This document shows, piece by piece, positions 33,924-42,377 of a DNA stretch of 46,769 nt (its first letter is position 1; each line of letters opens with the position of its first letter). The notes below the pieces were generated by a model. The model was not told the DNA's origin and made no database searches. It saw only the letters and a list, made by a program, of their open reading frames with translations. The translations under genes and the position numbers were made by a program. The DNA lies in assembly GCA_946186925.1 (NCBI GenBank), contig CAMHPA010000017.1:1-46769 (forward strand), given 5' to 3'. This DNA comes from an uncultured Bacteroidota bacterium (GTDB lineage Bacteria; Bacteroidota; Bacteroidia; Bacteroidales; SZUA-534).

Positions 33924-35144
33924 ATGGGTAAAATAAACATTATCAGAGAGGAACGTCGCGAGACGGCGGCGCTGGTGGGCATCATAACCCAGGAGCAGGA
34001 CGAGGCGAAGGTGAACGAGTATCTCGACGAGCTGGCCTTTCTGGCCGACACGGCCGGAGCCATTCCAGTCAAACGGTTCACGCAGAAGGTCGACAAACCG
34101 AACGGAGCAACCTTTCTGGGAACAGGAAAAATCAAGGAAGTGGCCGAATTTGTCGAGCAGAACGAGGTGAACCTTGTCATCTTCGACGATGAGCTGACGC
34201 CCACGCAGCTGCGCAACCTTGAGAATATGTTCAAGGCCCGCGTGCTCGACCGAACCAACCTCATTCTCGATATTTTTGCCCAGCGCGCGCAGACGGCTCA
34301 CGCCAAAGTGCAGGTTGAACTAGCTCAATATCAGTACCTTCTGCCGCGTTTGACGCGAATGTGGACGCACCTTGAGCGCCAGCGGGGCGGCATTGGAATG
34401 CGCGGCCCGGGTGAGACACAGATAGAAACTGACCGCCGAATCATCCTCGACAAAATATCGCACCTGAAAGAGCAGCTTGGCAAAATCGACAAGCAGATGG
34501 CCACGCAGCGCAAAAACCGCGGCCAGATGGTGCGCATCGCCCTTGTGGGATACACCAACGTTGGCAAATCGACCATAATGAATATGCTGAGCAAAAGCGA
34601 GGTTTTTGCCGAGAACAAGCTGTTCGCCACCCTCGACACCACGGTGCGCAAGGTGGTTATCGGCAATCTGCCGTTTCTGCTGTCGGACACCGTCGGGTTC
34701 ATCCGCAAGCTGCCGCACAATCTTGTTGAGTCGTTCAAATCGACGCTCGACGAGGTGCGCGAGGCCGACATTCTGCTTCACGTTGTCGACATTTCGCACC
34801 CCAATTTTGAGGAGCAGATTGATGTGGTGAACCGCACCCTGCAGGAAATCGGCGCACAGAGCATCCCCACATACGTGGTGTTCAACAAGATTGACAACTA
34901 TCACTACGAGCCTCAGGATGAGTTTGATATGATGCCGCCAACCCGCGCCAACATTCCGCTCGACGAGCTGAAACGCTCGTGGATAGCCAAAAACAACCTT
35001 CCGTGCATCTTCATTTCGGCCACCGAACGCGTCAACATCGACGAGTTCCGCAACCTGATTTACGACAAGGCGCGCGCAATTCACGCCGAACGCTATCCGT
35101 ACAACAATTTTTTGTTCGACGATACGTTTGAGAGTACGGAGTGA
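33924..35144 (+). CDS. hflX: GTPase HflX
   Basis: This is a 406-residue ribosome-associated GTPase; family members split stalled or stressed ribosomes. The N-terminal HflX domain includes the glycine-rich ATFLGTGKIKEV. The linker carries the signature ERQRGGIGMRGPGETQIETD (~151-170) and a coiled coil. The G domain has P-loop GYTNVGKST (209-217), DTVGF (G3) and NKID (G4). A short C-terminal region follows. It has its own promoter and is followed after 36 nt by the MazG-like gene, likely in one transcript. Confidence 0.97.
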   Translation: MGKINIIREERRETAALVGIITQEQDEAKVNEYLDELAFLADTAGAIPVKRFTQKVDKPNGATFLGTGKIKEVAEFVEQNEVNLVIFDDELTPTQLRNLENMFKARVLDRTNLILDIFAQRAQTAHAKVQVELAQYQYLLPRLTRMWTHLERQRGGIGMRGPGETQIETDRRIILDKISHLKEQLGKIDKQMATQRKNRGQMVRIALVGYTNVGKSTIMNMLSKSEVFAENKLFATLDTTVRKVVIGNLPFLLSDTVGFIRKLPHNLVESFKSTLDEVREADILLHVVDISHPNFEEQIDVVNRTLQEIGAQSIPTYVVFNKIDNYHYEPQDEFDMMPPTRANIPLDELKRSWIAKNNLPCIFISATERVNIDEFRNLIYDKARAIHAERYPYNNFLFDDTFESTE

Positions 35145-35180
35145 TTGAATTACCGAATCATTAAACAAAAACTAACTTTT

Positions 35181-35516
35181 ATGGAAATAACCATTGAACA
35201 GGCGCAGCGGCAGGTGGATGAGTGGATTCGGACCTACGGTGTGCGCTATTTCAGCGAACTGACGAATATGGTGCTGCTCACCGAGGAGGTGGGCGAGATG
35301 GCCCGAATCATTGCCCGCACCTACGGCGAGCAGTCGTTTAAGGAGAGCGACCGCCAGAAGAACCTTGCCGACGAGATGGCCGATGTGCTTTGGGTTCTCA
35401 TCTGCCTTGCCAATCAAACCAGCGTCAATCTGACGGAAGCCTTCGCGCGTAACATTGAGAAGAAAACTCAGCGCGACAGCACGCGGCATCTGGAGAATGA
35501 AAAATTGAAAGGGTAA
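35181..35516 (+). CDS. MazG-like nucleotide pyrophosphohydrolase
   Basis: This 111-residue all-helical protein has the metal-binding pattern of the MazG/dUTPase-like superfamily: EEVGEMARIIA in one helix and DEMADVLWVLICLAN in a later one. These supply the Glu/Asp ligands for Mg2+ and NTP-to-NMP hydrolysis. It is probably a house-cleaning pyrophosphatase; the substrate is not readable. The frame extends upstream to 35145, but the ATG at 35181 gives the family's start (MEITIEQAQRQVDEW). Confidence 0.88.
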   Translation: MEITIEQAQRQVDEWIRTYGVRYFSELTNMVLLTEEVGEMARIIARTYGEQSFKESDRQKNLADEMADVLWVLICLANQTSVNLTEAFARNIEKKTQRDSTRHLENEKLKG

Positions 35517-35579
35517 GACAACACTTTCGGGCGACCGGCAAGCACGTGTGTCAAAGTTTAAAGCCCCCTGGCCATTCCC

Positions 35580-36935
35580 CTACTTTGCGTATTCCGCTTT
35601 GATTTCAGGTTGCGCGAAAAGTTGTTTCCACGATGATGTCGTTGCGTAGTTGTTCACCTCATCGAAGCCTTTTTCTACTGCCATACGATAGCTCTCAACC
35701 ATCTTCTGACGGTCTTCAGTGAGCAGATAATAACGGGCATACATCAAATAAACATCAGGATTCTCGGGGTCAACCATCTCATATATCTTCAACTTTTTAA
35801 GGGCCTTCTCCTGTTGGTTGTTCAGAATATCACTGTTTATCAGTGAGAATGACACCATGCTGAGATATGCCATTAGTCGATGGCTGGTCAAGCTGACATA
35901 TTCGTCTTTACTGGCAATGCTCTTTTTGAAATTTTCAATCTCACTCACCCACCAATCAAGGTCGCGGTTCTCAATTGAACTAATGAACTGACTGCGCAGC
36001 AACACTTCTTTTTCAGCCAAATCTCTGATTTTTGTCAACTGGTTGTGGTACATTGGGTTTGTACTCAGATTGTTGAGAAATGTTGTCAGACGCATGTCGT
36101 TGCTGACATCCCCAAACCATCCTTGAACACGGCCAATCAGCTCTGAAGCTCTCACGTATTCGCCCAGCGCCATACTATTGTTAGCCGAATCAACCAATTC
36201 TTTATAAATGGTTTTCAGCCAAGCTTCATCAACAGACTCAAAACCTGTACGCATTGCATTAACCTCCAACGCTTTAAATGCATTGTCGAAATCATCAGCT
36301 GACGGCCACTCATGTTTGCCGTCGAAGATAAGCGAAGTGAACGGGATTCCCATTTTACTGAATGCTGCTAGCGTCTGTTGCATGTCAAGATAGTTGAAAT
36401 CCTTGTTCCCCACCATTCCAACAAAACAGAACGTAGAGTCGGGTTTGAGCCCAGGCATTATGCTTCCGCCGCAAGCCACCACACCTTTTATTTCAGGAAT
36501 ATTGATGCCATACATCATGGCCACCTTCGCTCCTCCAGAAAAACCCGAAAGATAAATGCGGTCGGCATCAGTATGGTATTGATTTTCAACTTCATTGATA
36601 AGGGCAAGCACGATTTTTTCAGTTTCTGAAGCCGTTTGGCCATTGTGCAGATCATTGCTGCCAACGAGCAAGTATCCGTACTTTGCCGCCAATTGCGCAT
36701 ATGCCTTAACCGGTTTTTCGCCTTGAGCGTGCGGATCAAAGAAAATAATGGTTGGCAAAGGTTTTTTGTTGTCGGTAGACGGCACATACACCGAATAATG
36801 AATTCCGGTGTCAGCAATACATGAACGGCTTTCAACATTAGCAGTGAACGACCTGCGCGAACCTAAGTTACACGACGCTAAAATAGTGATTGTGAATAAG
36901 ATTGTTAACGCAGATATTCTATTCGTTTTTCTCAT
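35580..36935 (-). CDS. Alpha/beta-hydrolase lipoprotein with C-terminal helical repeats
   Basis: This is a 451-residue predicted lipoprotein with a lipobox ending LASC near residue 22. Residues ~35-225 form an esterase/dienelactone-hydrolase-like fold: YSVYVPSTDNKKPLPTIIFFD, nucleophile elbow GFSGGAK, and a late His in DGKHEWPS. The remaining ~220 residues are helical and TPR-like, with phrases such as MVDPENPDVYLMYARYYLL and MVESYRMAVEKGFDE. The combination suggests an envelope esterase or peptidase-like enzyme with a protein-interaction tail. The substrate is unknown. A -7 element (TAAATTTG on the minus strand, 36958-36965) lies 22 nt upstream. Confidence 0.8.
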   Translation of the reverse strand: MRKTNRISALTILFTITILASCNLGSRRSFTANVESRSCIADTGIHYSVYVPSTDNKKPLPTIIFFDPHAQGEKPVKAYAQLAAKYGYLLVGSNDLHNGQTASETEKIVLALINEVENQYHTDADRIYLSGFSGGAKVAMMYGINIPEIKGVVACGGSIMPGLKPDSTFCFVGMVGNKDFNYLDMQQTLAAFSKMGIPFTSLIFDGKHEWPSADDFDNAFKALEVNAMRTGFESVDEAWLKTIYKELVDSANNSMALGEYVRASELIGRVQGWFGDVSNDMRLTTFLNNLSTNPMYHNQLTKIRDLAEKEVLLRSQFISSIENRDLDWWVSEIENFKKSIASKDEYVSLTSHRLMAYLSMVSFSLINSDILNNQQEKALKKLKIYEMVDPENPDVYLMYARYYLLTEDRQKMVESYRMAVEKGFDEVNNYATTSSWKQLFAQPEIKAEYAK

Positions 36936-36957
36936 TTCCCCATTTTTAAATTTGCGT

Positions 36958-36965
36958 CAAATTTA
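36958..36965 (-). promoter_or_regulatory. -7 element for the hydrolase lipoprotein gene
   Basis: The plus-strand CAAATTTA reads TAAATTTG on the minus strand (TAnnTTTG), 22 nt before the start codon at 36935. Confidence 0.5.
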
Positions 36966-37043
36966 GCAAAATAGTTATTGGATAAGGAATAAAAACTGAT
37001 ATTTGGATTTTGCTTGAACAGGATTAATAGATTCTTTCATTCA

Positions 37044-38624
37044 TCACGGCTTCCGAGCCCCTTCCACTTTCGACTTCAAGGCCCTGAATGTTCCATCTTC
37101 CTGAATGCACATTGTGCGCATAATCTGCTCTTTCTCAAAACCTTTCGCCTGAAGGATTTTGAAGAATGTCTGGCGCGGGTTGAGCGAGTTGTATTCTTCT
37201 TCGATTTGCGCTAAAAGACTCAAATCCAATGTTTTGTAGTATTCAAGGAAACGTTCGTAGTCGCGTTTGTTCCACTGGCCGCTGTTGCCGCCGCGGGCGA
37301 AAATTTCTTCGTAGAGTTGCTTGCCCTGGCTGTAGATTTCGGCGTAGCGGCTTTCGATTTCGTTGATTTTGCGCTGCAAGCGGGCTATTTCGCGCTCATT
37401 GTCAGCTGATTCGCCTGCTGTGCGCAATTCTTCAATCTTATCGTGCGACTCTTTCAGAATCTGGCGGTTTTGCGCCAATTCGCGCTCGTAGCGGCGGCGC
37501 TGGCGGACAAATATAACCGTCAGCAGGGCAATCAGTGCGGCAAAACCCAACACCAAGGAAAAAACAATGCGCTGCGTGCGGTTCTGGTTGGCAAGTCGCA
37601 GTAAATCAAAGTCGTAATTGGTGCTGGCAGTATATACGCGGCTGCTTACGGTGGCACTCTGAAAAATTTTATGGACTAACGGTCTCAGTTCGGCAGCCGT
37701 GCGGTCGGCTTCGGCTGACATACCGTGGCGGTGATAATAATCGAAGAAATATTCAAGAACAAGTGCCCGATTAGCGTCACCAATTGAGCTGCTCTGATAA
37801 AAATCAATGGCATCCTGCAAGCGGTTCAAGCAAAGATAACTCTTTATGCGTGACATTTTTGCGGCGTCGTTCCACGGATTAATCTCGGCCGCCTTGAGCG
37901 CATAGCGAAGCGATTTCTCGGGTTCTTCTTCGGCAAAAATGAGTCCGTATTCGGACAAAAATCCATAATTGGTGGTGTCGATTTTCTCACTTTCGCGTAT
38001 ATAATATATCGCGCTGTCCATCAATCCGTTAAAAAAGAAAATATCGGTCTTTATGGCGAGATAGTGAGCCTTTTGGTCGGTGCTGCGGGTATATGGCCGT
38101 ATTTTCTCGACAAGTTCCAAACCGTGTGCGCCCAAGTCGAAAGGACTGCCTTCGGAAGAGTACCGCATAAATGTGATATGGAATTTTAACTCGTTGTTTG
38201 TGAGCGTTTTGGCCACATCTTCAGCCTGACGCAAAACTACAACGCCCGTGGCATAGTTGCCCGAAAACATATTTTTAACTGACTTCAAGTAAAGCGCCCA
38301 CGCAAGTTTCTCTGAATCAGACGTTTTGCGATAAAAATCGATACAATGGTTAAGCCGCGCAGTGTCGGCAATTCCATTTAAATCAAACAGCGTGAATTTG
38401 CCTTTGTAGAGTGATTTCAAGAGCGTTAGATAGACGCTGTCGGCATCGGAAAGCGGCTGTTTGAGGTCAGACTCGTGGTTTTTCAGATACTCTTCGGACA
38501 TTTCGTACTCGCCATCGCTGAAAAGCGCATAGGCACGGTCGAAAATAGGTTGGTTTACAGACTCTTGGGTGCAGCCGAACAAAACGGCGGCAAGAGTTAT
38601 CGACAATAATAGTTTGAGTTTCAT
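37044..38624 (-). CDS. TPR protein with transmembrane helix, coiled coil and C-terminal HTH-like region
   Basis: This 526-residue protein has a lipoprotein-type signal (AAVLFGC, Cys near 18), about 320 residues of tetratricopeptide-like helices, one transmembrane helix (~353-375, IVFSLVLGFAALIALLTVIF), and a basic coiled coil (ERELAQNRQILKESHDKIEE). A C-terminal segment ends ILQAKGFEKEQIMRTMCIQE...FRALKSKV. That segment resembles the degenerate helix-turn-helix end of Bacteroidota TPR-membrane regulators such as the DUF6377 type. A sensor that transmits a periplasmic signal to the cytosol is plausible. The lipobox combined with an internal membrane helix makes the topology uncertain. It shares its upstream region with a toxin-antitoxin operon. 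Confidence 0.8.
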   Translation of the reverse strand: MKLKLLLSITLAAVLFGCTQESVNQPIFDRAYALFSDGEYEMSEEYLKNHESDLKQPLSDADSVYLTLLKSLYKGKFTLFDLNGIADTARLNHCIDFYRKTSDSEKLAWALYLKSVKNMFSGNYATGVVVLRQAEDVAKTLTNNELKFHITFMRYSSEGSPFDLGAHGLELVEKIRPYTRSTDQKAHYLAIKTDIFFFNGLMDSAIYYIRESEKIDTTNYGFLSEYGLIFAEEEPEKSLRYALKAAEINPWNDAAKMSRIKSYLCLNRLQDAIDFYQSSSIGDANRALVLEYFFDYYHRHGMSAEADRTAAELRPLVHKIFQSATVSSRVYTASTNYDFDLLRLANQNRTQRIVFSLVLGFAALIALLTVIFVRQRRRYERELAQNRQILKESHDKIEELRTAGESADNEREIARLQRKINEIESRYAEIYSQGKQLYEEIFARGGNSGQWNKRDYERFLEYYKTLDLSLLAQIEEEYNSLNPRQTFFKILQAKGFEKEQIMRTMCIQEDGTFRALKSKVEGARKP

Positions 38625-38642
38625 ATAGTTATTGATTTACTG

Positions 38643-38650
38643 CAAAAGTA
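38643..38650 (-). promoter_or_regulatory. -7 element for the TPR-membrane protein gene
   Basis: The plus-strand CAAAAGTA reads TACTTTTG on the minus strand (TAnnTTTG), 18 nt from the start codon at 38624. Only 11 nt separate it from the opposing -7 element at 38662. Confidence 0.6.
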
Positions 38651-38661
38651 TGATTTTCTTT

Positions 38662-38669
38662 TAATTTTG
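38662..38669 (+). promoter_or_regulatory. -7 element for the toxin-antitoxin operon
   Basis: TAATTTTG (TAnnTTTG) precedes the antitoxin gene. The divergent -7 element at 38643-38650 lies within its expected -33 zone, so the two promoters probably compete. Confidence 0.55.
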
Positions 38670-38733
38670 CCCCGCATTATTTTTTTTGCCAAACAGATTG
38701 TTTTTCGTATTCTTGCTAAACAAATTGATTTTT

Positions 38734-39000
38734 ATGCAATCAGCAATAAATTATCAGGATATGTCGGCGGTTGAAGCACTATGGACGCTCTACCAACAGC
38801 AGTCGGAGCGTGTGCGCAAGGCCTTCCGTAGCCGCATAGCGCAGGAAGAGACCGAGGAAAAGCCGTGCATCAGCGAGGCGGAAGCCAAAGCATTGACTTT
38901 GCAGCGCGGACGCGACATCAAGGCTGGACGCTCGAAACTAATTGCCCACGATACGGTTATGCACGAAATGGAGCAAATGATTTCCAACTATGGAAATTGA
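38734..39000 (+). CDS. Putative type II antitoxin
   Basis: This 88-residue hydrophilic helical protein (MQSAINYQDMSAVEALWTLY...VRKAFRSRIAQEE) lies immediately upstream of a ParE/RelE-type toxin and overlaps it by 11 nt, the classic antitoxin-first layout. The C-terminal half (GRDIKAGRSKLIAHDTVMHEM) would be the toxin-binding region. I cannot assign the antitoxin family with certainty. The start may be 38734 or the in-frame ATG at 38761 (MSAVEALW). The farther ATG at 38686 would add a hydrophobic stretch just behind the -7 element and is unlikely. Confidence 0.75.
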   Translation: MQSAINYQDMSAVEALWTLYQQQSERVRKAFRSRIAQEETEEKPCISEAEAKALTLQRGRDIKAGRSKLIAHDTVMHEMEQMISNYGN

Positions 39001-39301
39001 GTGGAGTGAGCAATCGCGTGACGACCTGCGCAATATACTTTTGTATGTTGCTGAAAACTTTGGTCGCCGCACGGCCGAAGCGGTGTTGGCCGATATTCGC
39101 AGCCGTGCCAATTTGCTGAAAGACTTCCCAATGTCGGGACGTGTTTTTGTAAAAGACCCTGAACAAGGTATCATCTACCGTTCAATTACCACCAAACTTA
39201 ACAAAATAGTATATTTTATTGACGGCGAGACGATAGTTATTGTCACAGTGTGGCAGAACCGCCGCGACATTGGTCGTCTAAAGAAACAATTAACACAATA
39301 G
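38990..39301 (+). CDS. ParE/RelE superfamily toxin
   Basis: This is a 103-residue toxin of the RelE/ParE fold: N-terminal IEWSEQSRDDLRNILLYVAE, a helical middle, YRSITTKLNKIVYFIDGE and the closing strand VIVTVWQNRRDIGRLKK. Family members either poison gyrase (ParE) or cut mRNA on ribosomes (RelE). The phrase VYFIDGETIVIVTVWQNRRD fits the ParE branch better. Its ATG overlaps the antitoxin end by 11 nt, so the two are translationally coupled. Confidence 0.88.
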   Translation: MEIEWSEQSRDDLRNILLYVAENFGRRTAEAVLADIRSRANLLKDFPMSGRVFVKDPEQGIIYRSITTKLNKIVYFIDGETIVIVTVWQNRRDIGRLKKQLTQ

Positions 39302-39310
39302 AGAATGGTA

Positions 39311-39339
39311 AAAAACAGGACCGAAATCCTGTTTTTTTG
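39311..39339 (+). terminator. Intrinsic terminator after the toxin gene
   Basis: AAAAACAGGA (39311-39320) and TCCTGTTTTT (39327-39336) form a 10-bp stem with a 6-nt loop and a T-run of seven, 10 nt after the toxin stop. Confidence 0.88.
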
Positions 39340-39901
39340 TGCTTCCAATTCTGCACTTTCCCATACTTTCCTTGAAAAATCCGCCGCCGCCCGCCGAAAA
39401 GCACCGTTCCCGAACCGAAAACGCGATTTTTTAAAACGCTGATTATCATTGGTGTTGGAAATGTTGCGGTTTTGGTACATCTTAATAATCAGCCAAATAG
39501 CCAAAAAGGCGGTTTTTAGAGTGTCTTTCTGACACAAATTTCAGCAAAAAATCAAAAAAAATACAAACGAGTGAATCGGGCTTATAAGCCTGAGTATCAG
39601 TGCGTAACAAAACGGCAACGCTGTTAAGATTTTGCCGTTTGAAACCACTTATCGGTTTGAATATCAGCAATATAAATAGCAACATGCGCGCGAAAGCGTT
39701 GAACATCAATCGGTTAACTGCTGTAGATTTGTCAGTGAAGTCAGTTGGCAATGGACAATTGACAATTTAGTGAATGAACAGATAACAATTAATAATTAAC
39801 AATTCGGTAGGAAGGCTTAAGACAAAAGGCATAAGTTACAAAAACAAAAAACTGACGTCTGTAGTCTGAGGTCTGACGACCAACAAAAAAAACTTAAAAA
39901 A
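39340..39901. other. Long gene-poor region upstream of the first beta-barrel gene
   Basis: No ORF here looks coding. The left part holds an inverted repeat: GCTGATTAT at 39438-39446 and ATAATCAGC at 39485-39493. GTTTTGGTACA lies inside it at 39469-39479. The right part holds heptamer runs: GGACAAT and TGACAAT at 39753-39766, TAACAAT, TAATAAT, TAACAAT at 39783-39803, and GTCTG three times at exact 7-nt spacing from 39857 to 39875. It is probably a long regulatory or leader region. Confidence 0.6.
39753..39877. repeat. Heptameric repeat runs before the first beta-barrel gene
   Basis: Two kinds of phased 7-mers are present: (T/G)AACAAT-like units at 39753-39766 and 39783-39803, and GTCTGnn three times at 39857-39877. 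The GTCTG heptamers are similar to GTCCGTA/GTCTGAA at 30456-30476, about 9.4 kb away. Confidence 0.6.
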
Positions 39902-42241
39902 ATGAAAAGATTAGTTTCAGCAGTTTTGGCGACCTTGTTTGGCGCGCAGATTGCAACCGCACAACAAACAATCAACGGACGCATCACCGACGGTGAGGCT
40001 CAACCTGTTGAATTTGCAAACATTATTCTAATGGCCGCCGACTCGGCATTCTTGGGCGGCACAGTGTCGGACCTTGAGGGGCGCTTCACGCTTGCGCAGC
40101 CCGCCAACGCACATTATATTAATATCTCGTGCATCGGCTACGAGCGTTTCTTGAAACCGATTGCTGAAGTGTCTGATTTTCAGAACATCACGCTGAACGA
40201 GGAATCGACCGAACTTGGCGAGGTGACGGTGAAGGCCATCGCGCCGAAGACGCAACTGAAAGACGGCGCAATGGTGACAACCGTGCAGGGCACCACGCTT
40301 TCGCGGACGGCCAGCACCACGCGAATGCTGTCGAACATTCCAGGAATCATCAACCGCAACGGAAATCTTGAAGTCATCGGCCGCGGACAGCCCGAAATTT
40401 ACATCAACAACCGCAAGGTGCGCGATTGGAACGAGTTGGAAACGCTGTCGCCTGAAAACATTAAAAATGTGGAAGTTATATCGTCGCCAGGAGCGCGCTA
40501 CGACGCTTCGGTGACATCGGTGGTGCGCATCACAACCATCGCGCCCACGGGCGAAGGCTTCGGTTTCTCGCTTGAGTCGAGTTTCGGCCAGGGCTTCCGC
40601 GACTACACCCGCTGCTACCAGGAAAAGGCCAACTTCAACTATCGCAAAAACGGGTTCGACCTGTTCGCAAACTTCCGCGCCGACATCAACCAGAAGACGG
40701 GCAATCGAATGGACATCTACACCCTTAACAATTCCGACCACCGTTGGGAAACCAACAACTCGATTAAGGCCACGCAGAAAAACCAGATTTTGCCGACAAC
40801 CATCGGGCTCAACTACCAGATTGACGAGCGCAACTCGGTGGGCGCGCAGTTCACCCACAAAACCGTTATGAATGAGAAAACCAACGCCCGAAACACGCTC
40901 GACGTTATGCGCGACGGCCAGTTTTTCGACCACATTCTGACGCAGACCGAAGAGCGCCGCACCCACGATTTTGAGAACGACCTGAACGCCTACTTCAACG
41001 GCGCGATTGGCGACTTCACAATCGATTTTAATGCCGATTTTGTTTACAATCCTACTGATAAAGAAGGCGTTACACCTGAAGAGAGCGACAACTACGACGA
41101 CCGCAACATTGTAACAACCAACAGCGTGCTGAACAAGTTGGCGGCCCAGAAACTTGTTGTGGGACACGAACTTATGGGCGGCCGCATCGACGTTGGCGCC
41201 GAGGCCACCTTCACCAACCGCACCGACGAAACTTCGAGCAACCTTGAAGAGTTTGTGCCGTCGGTGAGCAGCGAAGCACGGCAGAAGGCCATTGCGGGTT
41301 TTGCCGAGTACAAGCGCACTTTCGCCCAGAAATACAGCCTTACGGCGGGCCTGCGCTACGAGCATCTGAACCTTGACTTCTACAACAACGGCCAACTTGA
41401 CAGCGAGGCTTCGACGGTCTATAGCGAACTGTTCCCGTCGGTGACGTTCAGCGGGGTGATAGGCAAATACATTCAGTTGCAATTTGCTTATAATGAGAAG
41501 ATTTCGCGTCCGTCATACTTCAGTATGAGCAACAACGTGACCTACGCGAGCCGCTACCTGCAGCAGAAGGGCAACCCCACGCTGAAGCCGACCATCATCC
41601 GCTCGGCCGAACTGACGGCAACGCTTGTGGTGCTTCAGTTGAAGGCCATCTACACTCACAACAAAAACCACTACATACAGTATCAGGTTGTGAATGAGGA
41701 ACATCCAGAGTCGGAAGTTCTGCATTGGATAAACCTTGACAAACCGACGCTGAACCTGCAGGTTGCCACCCAACTGCCATTGGGCATCTACAAGCCGACA
41801 ATCGCCTATTTTGTTATGAAACAATGGATTGACGACATTGAGTCGGAAGGCAGAATGGTGTCGTGCAACAAGCCGATTCAGGGATTTGTGTTCAACAACT
41901 CGGTTGAACTGAAGAGCGGTTGGCTGTTTGAGTTGAACTCGCAGTTCCTTGGCAAGGGCGGCTGTCAGGACTTGGTTGAGTTGCGCAACCACACTCTCGA
42001 CGTCAACTTCTACGTTCATAAATCGTTCTTTAACAAGGCTTTGAACATTGAGGCGGGAATCAGCGACATCTTTGAGAAGGGCGACAACAAAGTCAAACTC
42101 TACAAGCAGTCGGGCTATCTTGAGCAGACCAACATCAACGACCGCCGCCGCTTCTCGGTGAGCGTGAAGTACAACTTCAACCCCGCAAAGAGCAAATACA
42201 AAGGCACCGGCGCAGGAAACGACGAGAAGAGCAGACTGTAG
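39902..42241 (+). CDS. Outer-membrane beta-barrel protein (OMP_b-brl_3, TonB-receptor-like), paralog A
   Basis: This is a 779-residue outer-membrane protein. A signal peptide (ends TATAQQ, ~21) is followed by a CarboxypepD_reg-like domain at ~24-110 (NGRITDGEAQPVEFANIIL...DLEGRFTL). A plug-like domain follows at ~120-215 (SNIPGIINRNGNLEVIGRGQ, IYINNRKVRD, SSPGARYDAS). The rest is a large beta-barrel with LTAGLRYEHLNLDFY and RPSYFSMSNNVTY. It ends in the family's tail KYKGTGAGNDEKSRL. Such proteins resemble TonB-dependent receptors; the ligand is unknown. A second copy with the same plan follows at 42641. Confidence 0.9.
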   Translation: MKRLVSAVLATLFGAQIATAQQTINGRITDGEAQPVEFANIILMAADSAFLGGTVSDLEGRFTLAQPANAHYINISCIGYERFLKPIAEVSDFQNITLNEESTELGEVTVKAIAPKTQLKDGAMVTTVQGTTLSRTASTTRMLSNIPGIINRNGNLEVIGRGQPEIYINNRKVRDWNELETLSPENIKNVEVISSPGARYDASVTSVVRITTIAPTGEGFGFSLESSFGQGFRDYTRCYQEKANFNYRKNGFDLFANFRADINQKTGNRMDIYTLNNSDHRWETNNSIKATQKNQILPTTIGLNYQIDERNSVGAQFTHKTVMNEKTNARNTLDVMRDGQFFDHILTQTEERRTHDFENDLNAYFNGAIGDFTIDFNADFVYNPTDKEGVTPEESDNYDDRNIVTTNSVLNKLAAQKLVVGHELMGGRIDVGAEATFTNRTDETSSNLEEFVPSVSSEARQKAIAGFAEYKRTFAQKYSLTAGLRYEHLNLDFYNNGQLDSEASTVYSELFPSVTFSGVIGKYIQLQFAYNEKISRPSYFSMSNNVTYASRYLQQKGNPTLKPTIIRSAELTATLVVLQLKAIYTHNKNHYIQYQVVNEEHPESEVLHWINLDKPTLNLQVATQLPLGIYKPTIAYFVMKQWIDDIESEGRMVSCNKPIQGFVFNNSVELKSGWLFELNSQFLGKGGCQDLVELRNHTLDVNFYVHKSFFNKALNIEAGISDIFEKGDNKVKLYKQSGYLEQTNINDRRRFSVSVKYNFNPAKSKYKGTGAGNDEKSRL

Positions 42242-42247
42242 GTAAGG

Positions 42248-42295
42248 ACTGATTAATTGAATAACTGATTGATTGAAGGATTGAATAACTGAATG
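42248..42295. repeat. Octameric tandem array downstream of paralog A
   Basis: Six 8-mers in exact phase fill 42248-42295: ACTGATTA, ATTGAATA, ACTGATTG, ATTGAAGG, ATTGAATA, ACTGAATG. The consensus is A(C/T)TGA(A/T)T(A/G). It begins seven bases after the stop codon. Confidence 0.8.
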
Positions 42296-42377
42296 AAAGA
42301 GAATTAATCATCATAAATGTTTTTGCACGGTTGGAAGGGTTGGCAACCCCGACTCTTCCAACTTTATTCAAAAAAGA

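Noticed and set aside
40028-41482. A 484-codon open frame on the minus strand opposite the first beta-barrel gene
   Set aside because: It is antisense to a clear gene, and its translation is rich in Arg, His and Val with no domain. Open antisense frames are expected from the codon bias of the sense gene.
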